Positions 59,650-64,000 of a DNA stretch of 64,000 nt are shown one piece after another. The DNA is from Protonemura montana (taxonomy: Eukaryota; Arthropoda; Insecta; Plecoptera; Nemouridae), in contig OX387602.1 in NCBI GenBank assembly GCA_947568835.1, forward strand, positions 16,791,021 through 16,855,020, given 5' to 3'. The notes beneath the pieces were generated by a model. That model had not been told where the DNA came from, did no database searches, and saw nothing but the letters and a program-made list of their open reading frames with translations. How positions within the stretch are numbered: position 1 is the stretch's first letter; each line of letters opens with the position of its first letter. The position numbers and the translations under genes are program-made.

Positions 59650-59735
59650 ACATACGTGATTCGAACCGAGTAGTTCGTCAATCCTATGATCATGTGACCG
59701 ACGAATTCGATGCCTTTAACCGCACGAGCAAGCGG
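59650..59735 (-). repeat. tRNA-like sequence 5
   Basis: On the minus strand TGCTCGTGCGGTTAAAGG precedes CGGTTCGAATCACG, box A and box B in order. Confidence 0.6.
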
Positions 59736-59837
59736 ACATATGTTATCTACCACATATTTTAGATATATAAGTCTCTTGACTCCGGCTATCACTGGTGGGT
59801 GTTGGATGTCGTATTCCAACGGTAAAATGGTGCCTCC

Positions 59838-59916
59838 GTCGAGTGGATTCGATCCAGGTAGCGGGTACCTTTGTCGTTACCGAAGCAGCGACTATACCAT
59901 AGTGCCACGTAGACGG
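59838..59916 (-). repeat. tRNA-like sequence 6
   Basis: On the minus strand CGTGGCACTATGGTATAG precedes CCTGGATCGAATCCA, box A and box B in order. Confidence 0.6.
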
Positions 59917-60268
59917 CCATTCGCTGTAGAGAAAGATCAACCTATCTGAATTTCATGTTTGAAAACCCGGCTTACTGTGCCGCTACATGATATCGACTTC
60001 ACTCTCTGTTTAGTTCGTTTTAAAATCGCCAGTCCGGAACTTATCTCTAAAAGTAATTAAAATATCACGGCCAATTATTATTCGTCCTCGCAAGCAAGAG
60101 CTACCACCTCACCTAGCAGTGCAGATGCACTCGACAACTCAAGAATATGGGCTCTAACCATTTGCAATAATCTAACGTGAGAACGCAAGCTTTAGAGGCT
60201 GACTATAGGAACGCCAGTCTCAGCACGATGCACGGTTGCACAGATCCTACTTACTCTTGTTTGTTAAG

Positions 60269-60330
60269 TTTCACCGAACACGCAGTCGTGTTAAGACGCA
60301 CAGTGACCCCAAGCGCAATCTGTTGGATAT
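60269..60330 (-). repeat. Second inverted repeat pair, right arm
   Basis: Reverse-complement partner of 58755-58816. The pair encloses 1452 bp with four tRNA-like sequences. Confidence 0.8.
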
Positions 60331-60419
60331 CAAATGTACTCAATCAATCAATGCTGGACTTCGGTCGGTAACCCGGATATTGATACACCTGATGCTAAAA
60401 AAATATATAATACTATAAT

Positions 60420-60482
60420 TGACCGGGATTCGATCGTGGACCCTTCGCCACATCGACCAGACGGCCTCACCTCTCGAATTAC
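60420..60482 (-). repeat. tRNA-like sequence 7
   Basis: On the minus strand GAGGCCGTCTGGTCGATG precedes CCACGATCGAATCCCGG. Confidence 0.55.
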
Positions 60483-60655
60483 CTACTTCGGACGCAGAAT
60501 CCGAATCGGCAGTATCGAAGATATTTTCGAGTTTTACATTTTCGATTATTCAAAGCTCCCAGATCTTTCATCTAGAAGAATATCTGACGTCCAGTGGTGG
60601 CGCCGGGTTTCAAAACTAGTGTCCCGAAATTCATGACCATGTGTAGTTGAAAACA

Positions 60656-60697
<42 letters not shown>

Positions 60698-60708
60698 TCA
60701 CCGCCGCC
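60656..60708. repeat. CCG trinucleotide microsatellite
   Basis: About 13 uninterrupted CCG units, a TCA interruption, then more CCG. Confidence 0.95.
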
Positions 60709-60994
60709 GCCAGATGCACTGGCTCGGTTTGATCCGAGCACTGCCATCCTGACACAGACCCCCGACATTTTTTTTACTTGAAATATTAGGAAACCCCTCA
60801 CTACCATCCTGTCCACAAAAAAATTAATCTGATAGGTTTTGAAGCCAAGCCGCCAACATGCAAGTGGAGAAGTATAGATCGTATATATATTCTATAAATA
60901 CCTTGACAAAAAAAAATTTCAAAAGTATTCTATGGATTATTTTATCTCCATTTCTCCAACAGAAGTACGTTCCAAACGAAGTGCTTAGGTTGCA

Positions 60995-61058
60995 GGAGCC
61001 GAGAATCGAACCGCGGACTACTGGCACGGAAGACGACAACCAGAGGCTGGAGGATTTA
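60995..61058 (-). repeat. tRNA-like sequence 8
   Basis: On the minus strand CCAGCCTCTGGTTGTC precedes CCGCGGTTCGATTCTC, box A and box B in order. Confidence 0.55.
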
Positions 61059-61127
61059 ATATTTAACACCTGATGACAATTTTCGACATTCAGTCAAGTC
61101 GCCGATTTATGAAGAACAAAATACGGA

Positions 61128-61208
61128 TTGGCTGGGGTTCGAACTCGGGACGGTCGGATGTTTTAGGTGGACAGGCGACCTATTCATCGTGCCATCGAGT
61201 CGATCCAA
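61128..61208 (-). repeat. tRNA-like sequence 9
   Basis: On the minus strand CTCGATGGCACGATGAATA precedes CCCGAGTTCGAACCCC, an excellent box B. Confidence 0.6.
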
Positions 61209-61265
61209 GTCGACAGATGGAGGGAAATAACAAATACTTGAATAGCAAAGGACGGCCCCATCGTC

Positions 61266-61324
61266 AACTAGATGTACTAGATGAACTAGATGAACTAGAT
61301 GAACTAGATGACTAGAGAACTAGA
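61266..61324. repeat. Short tandem repeat of a 9-bp unit
   Basis: The unit is GAACTAGAT with three to four near-perfect copies and partial flanking copies. Confidence 0.9.
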
Positions 61325-63140
61325 TGTATGAAGCTGGAATCATTGCATGAAAAAAATTAGCTGGAATAAGTTGAAAGTCTTCTCTCTACAAAGATAGTTT
61401 CTGCCAGCCATTTTAAGCATACGGGAATTGTTTACTTTTTGTGAAAAATTCAAGGAGGTACCCCTCATTCATTTTCACGAAAATAAATAAAGACAACATT
61501 TTTTGTTATTTTTTAAATTTTTGTTCAAAGCTGAGCAAAAATTTTGACTGGCAGTTACTTGGAATCACATTACAACGACTGGCGTTACCGTCGAATTCGC
61601 TACCCGGCATGTGATCTAGCGTGATTCCAGAACAACAACTATTTTTTCTGGTAGAAAATCGCCCTATACTTATACGGCTGTAACTAACCCATTCTTTTCT
61701 ATAAGGTACTACCGTTGAGGTACTACCTTAGATCTAATACTTGCAATTGTGATAGAATTGACATAGAATTAATTCACATCTCATATAAATATTCAGACAA
61801 TTGGAATACTTCATCCTAACATTATCATCAAATTTTTAAATTTTGTGAGTACCTCGCAGTAAAAGCTAGCAGATGCAATCTGAAGGTCGATTATGTGACT
61901 CCACTTACCCATAAAAAATGCACACCCGTAATAACATAAGAATAAGATAGCAGAATTGTGAAGCTCTGTCATGCGATATCAGCATCTCCATGGCCACCAA
62001 ACGTTGAATCTACCTTTGAACCTCAAATGCTTGATAGTTTATTTGTTTTCAAAGTTGGCAAGAAAAATTACCAACTTACAAAAATTTGAGCATACGAATT
62101 GTTACTGTGTTATTGTTACAATTTGGGAGACGTGGCCACGTGGTCAAGTATCAAGACCATATTCAACACGTTAACACGTTAACACGTATTTTTGTGCAAA
62201 CAATAACGCACCTTTTGAACTAGAGGTGAGAAATGTGCCAGATGGATGTGGATCGCACGTGATTCCTTGATACCATTACCCAATTGAGTGAGAAATTACT
62301 CGGCTTATGCTTCGTTTTCGTGGTTCTCTCAGCCCAAGATGATAAGAACCAAAGGAAATTATCGTTTTAGATTCCACGCCTGCCCTCATCGGGGTTAGTT
62401 GCGTCGACGGCAACCACTCAATCAAATGCATTACCTCCACAATGTCGGCGTGCACACTCCACGGCAAAGCTCCGTGGCGTGGACCCAACATACGCACGAC
62501 GACAGCGATGGTGGACAGCATCTCCACGATTCCTTTGTATGCTTCTTTGTTTGAGTAAAAGGTTTTTCAATTCAGCTGTAATTGACCTCGATTTGAAATG
62601 GAGGTTTGGGAGGGAAATGTTAAATTAAACACTGCCATACAAATATGAGTACAAATATGGATCAATATCATATTGTATTATAAAAATAGATAATTATCCG
62701 TTAAATATTAAACTAAGAATTACGCAGGTAGGTACCATGCCAACGAAAAAAGAAGAAATTACGTCGCTGAGTAACAAAATATGTTTTTAAATCTTTAAAT
62801 GTAAAAAAAACTATGTCAAGATTGTCTAAAAAAACGTACATTCTTTGATCCTAAAATATTGGGATCTGGAACTCGACAACAATTTCTTGATTGGCCGTGA
62901 ACATAAACCATCGAAATATTGATAAATTCGATCTCCTTGATCTGATAAACTAGTGACCTTTATAACGAGAAGACGCTATTATCTTGTCTCTCATTGCGCT
63001 GACAAAAAAGTGCCAATGATTAAAAAAAAACGTGAACGAATAAAAAAACAGTTTAACTTTCGCTTTCAGCTCGATTGGCATGCAGAGTAGGTACAGTGTC
63101 TACATAGTTGAGGCATATTTATGTTCCAAATTTGCCAGCT
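61325..63140. other. AT-rich intergenic DNA upstream of the sulfatase gene
   Basis: No convincing gene. A minus-strand frame at 62276-62527 lies in a more GC-rich patch and has no recognisable domain. A TCAGAC Initiator-like element at about 63148 precedes the sulfatase start codon and might mark transcription start. Confidence 0.5.
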
Positions 63141-63222
63141 CTCTGACTCAGACGCAATCGCGACTATCTCGTGATATATCGCGAAGTTGTTACTGTCGTC
63201 GCTGCCTTGAGACGGTGTGAAC

Positions 63223-63324
63223 ATGCTTGGAGAAATACTGTTGGCTGTCTTGACTTTCTACGCATGTCAGGCATGCGCTGCATCTGACCAGCCGAATATT
63301 ATCACCATCTTAGCCGACGACCTA
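63223..63324 (+). CDS. Sulfatase exon 1
   Basis: Start codon, signal peptide and the first metal-binding aspartates (ADDL). It leaves in phase 0 with donor GTAAGT. Confidence 0.88.
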
Positions 63325-64000
63325 GTAAGTAAACATCCTCGTCTTTTCATGATCTACCACACAGGATCCTGCAAATATATAGTTTAATAATTGAAATTAA
63401 TATTACAATAATTTGTTTTCCGTCACTTATGAGTGCATTAAAAGTAACTTTTCAGTCTTTTAAGGAACAATGATCTCGGCTACAACAGATGATTTTATTA
63501 CAGGGATGGAACGACGTCGGTTTTCACGGTTCGAACCAGATCCCAACGCCCAACATCGACGCCCTGGCTTACAACGGCGTCATCTTGAACCGGCATTACA
63601 CCCTCCCAACGTGCACGCCATCACGAACAGCGCTGCTGACCGGAATCTATCCGATAAGAACAGGTAGGGAAAAATTGCCTTCCAAGTATCGGCCATGAAC
63701 AACATTATTTCATAGCAGCAAGCTAAAATATCACGACCTGATTTTTTCTCGTATATGTTTGTAGGAATGCAGGGGTATCCCCTCAGAGCGGGTGAACCGA
63801 GGGGTTTGCCGCTGGGAATAGCTACGTTACCAGAAAGACTCAAACAGCTCGGCTATGTGACACGAATAATAGGAAAGTGGCACCAGGGATCGTTCAGGAC
63901 CGAATACACGCCAACAAAACGCGGATTTGACTCTTTCCTGGGATACTGGAACGGCTACAACTCATATTTCACCGATGAGCTAAGCGAAAATGTTAGAACA
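63223..64000 (+). CDS. Type I sulfatase (arylsulfatase B/J-like), 5' part, runs off the window
   Basis: Hydrolyses sulfate esters, typically of glycosaminoglycans or sulfolipids, in lysosomes or outside the cell. Three exons (63223-63324, 63504-63663, 63765 onward) join in frame for about 166 codons. A signal peptide (hydrophobic [14 protein letters not shown]) precedes the metal-binding [15 protein letters not shown]. The active-site CTPSR has its cysteine at 63612-63614, the residue converted to formylglycine in this family. [14 protein letters not shown] and GKWHQG follow. The start is chosen because it gives the signal peptide. The exact substrate and the C-terminal two thirds cannot be seen. 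Confidence 0.9.
63504..63663 (+). CDS. Sulfatase exon 2 with the active site
   Basis: Enters in phase 0 after TTACAG and leaves in phase 1 before GTAGGG. It encodes [21 protein letters not shown] and [11 protein letters not shown]. Confidence 0.92.
63765..64000 (+). CDS. Sulfatase exon 3, cut by the window end
   Basis: Enters in phase 1 after TTTGTAG. It encodes [29 protein letters not shown] and [18 protein letters not shown] and is still open at 64000. Confidence 0.9.

Noticed and set aside
56524-61208. Functional tRNA genes
   Set aside because: The boxes are good but complete acceptor stems and cloverleaves could not be closed by eye, so they are called tRNA-like repeats.
62276-62527. 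Minus-strand frame with a faint ankyrin-like look
   Set aside because: Matches are too weak, there is a single short frame, and no splice context supports it.
1-64000. CRISPR arrays, bacterial operons or phage genes
   Set aside because: Split genes with GT-AG introns and animal protein families make this a metazoan nuclear sequence; no spaced direct-repeat array is present.

Overview
This is a eukaryotic, almost certainly arthropod, genomic window. It holds one large spliced gene on the + strand, the 5' end of a second + strand gene, and much non-coding DNA. Canonical GT-AG introns, 9-bp-class repeats, tRNA- and 5S-derived sequences, and plentiful CpG fit an insect. A hymenopteran, perhaps a chalcid wasp, is my guess from base composition and style, not something I can prove.

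Main gene: a nephrin-family immunoglobulin receptor, the insect sticks-and-stones/hibris type. Seventeen coding exons plus one alternative exon run from 38607 to 53640. I checked reading frame and splice phase at every junction. The exons join into one frame of 1270 codons, or 1273 with the alternative exon: nine Ig domains, one fibronectin III domain, one membrane span, and a Tyr/Pro-rich cytoplasmic tail ending -EGHLV. The 5' exon with the start codon and signal peptide was not found with confidence and may lie outside the window.

The most striking point is a pair of transmembrane exons, A (51660-51818) and B (51845-52012). They have identical splice phases but only 26 nt between them, too little for an intron. 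They must be used one or the other, so the receptor would be made with two different membrane anchors and juxtamembrane stalks.

Region by region: 1-38606 is upstream or first-intron DNA without a convincing gene. It carries a textbook recursive-splicing (ratchet) site at 5545/5546, a TATA/Inr-like promoter near 18037, a widely spaced recurring 13-mer GGTGGAGGYGCCG, and many GTC/GAC triplet islands. Positions 38607-53640 are the receptor gene. From 53641 comes its 3' UTR, then AT-rich intergenic DNA to about 56.5 kb. Positions 56.5-61.3 kb are a patchwork of nine tRNA-like sequences, a 787-bp foldback element with 169-bp near-identical inverted arms around a 5S-rRNA-like sequence, a second inverted repeat pair, and simple repeats. 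From 63223 to the window end lie the first three exons of a secreted type I sulfatase (arylsulfatase B/J-like) with the CTPSR active-site motif; it continues past 64000.

The two genes are unrelated in function: one mediates cell-cell adhesion (myoblast fusion, nephrocyte diaphragm and eye patterning in known relatives), the other is a lysosomal or secreted hydrolase.
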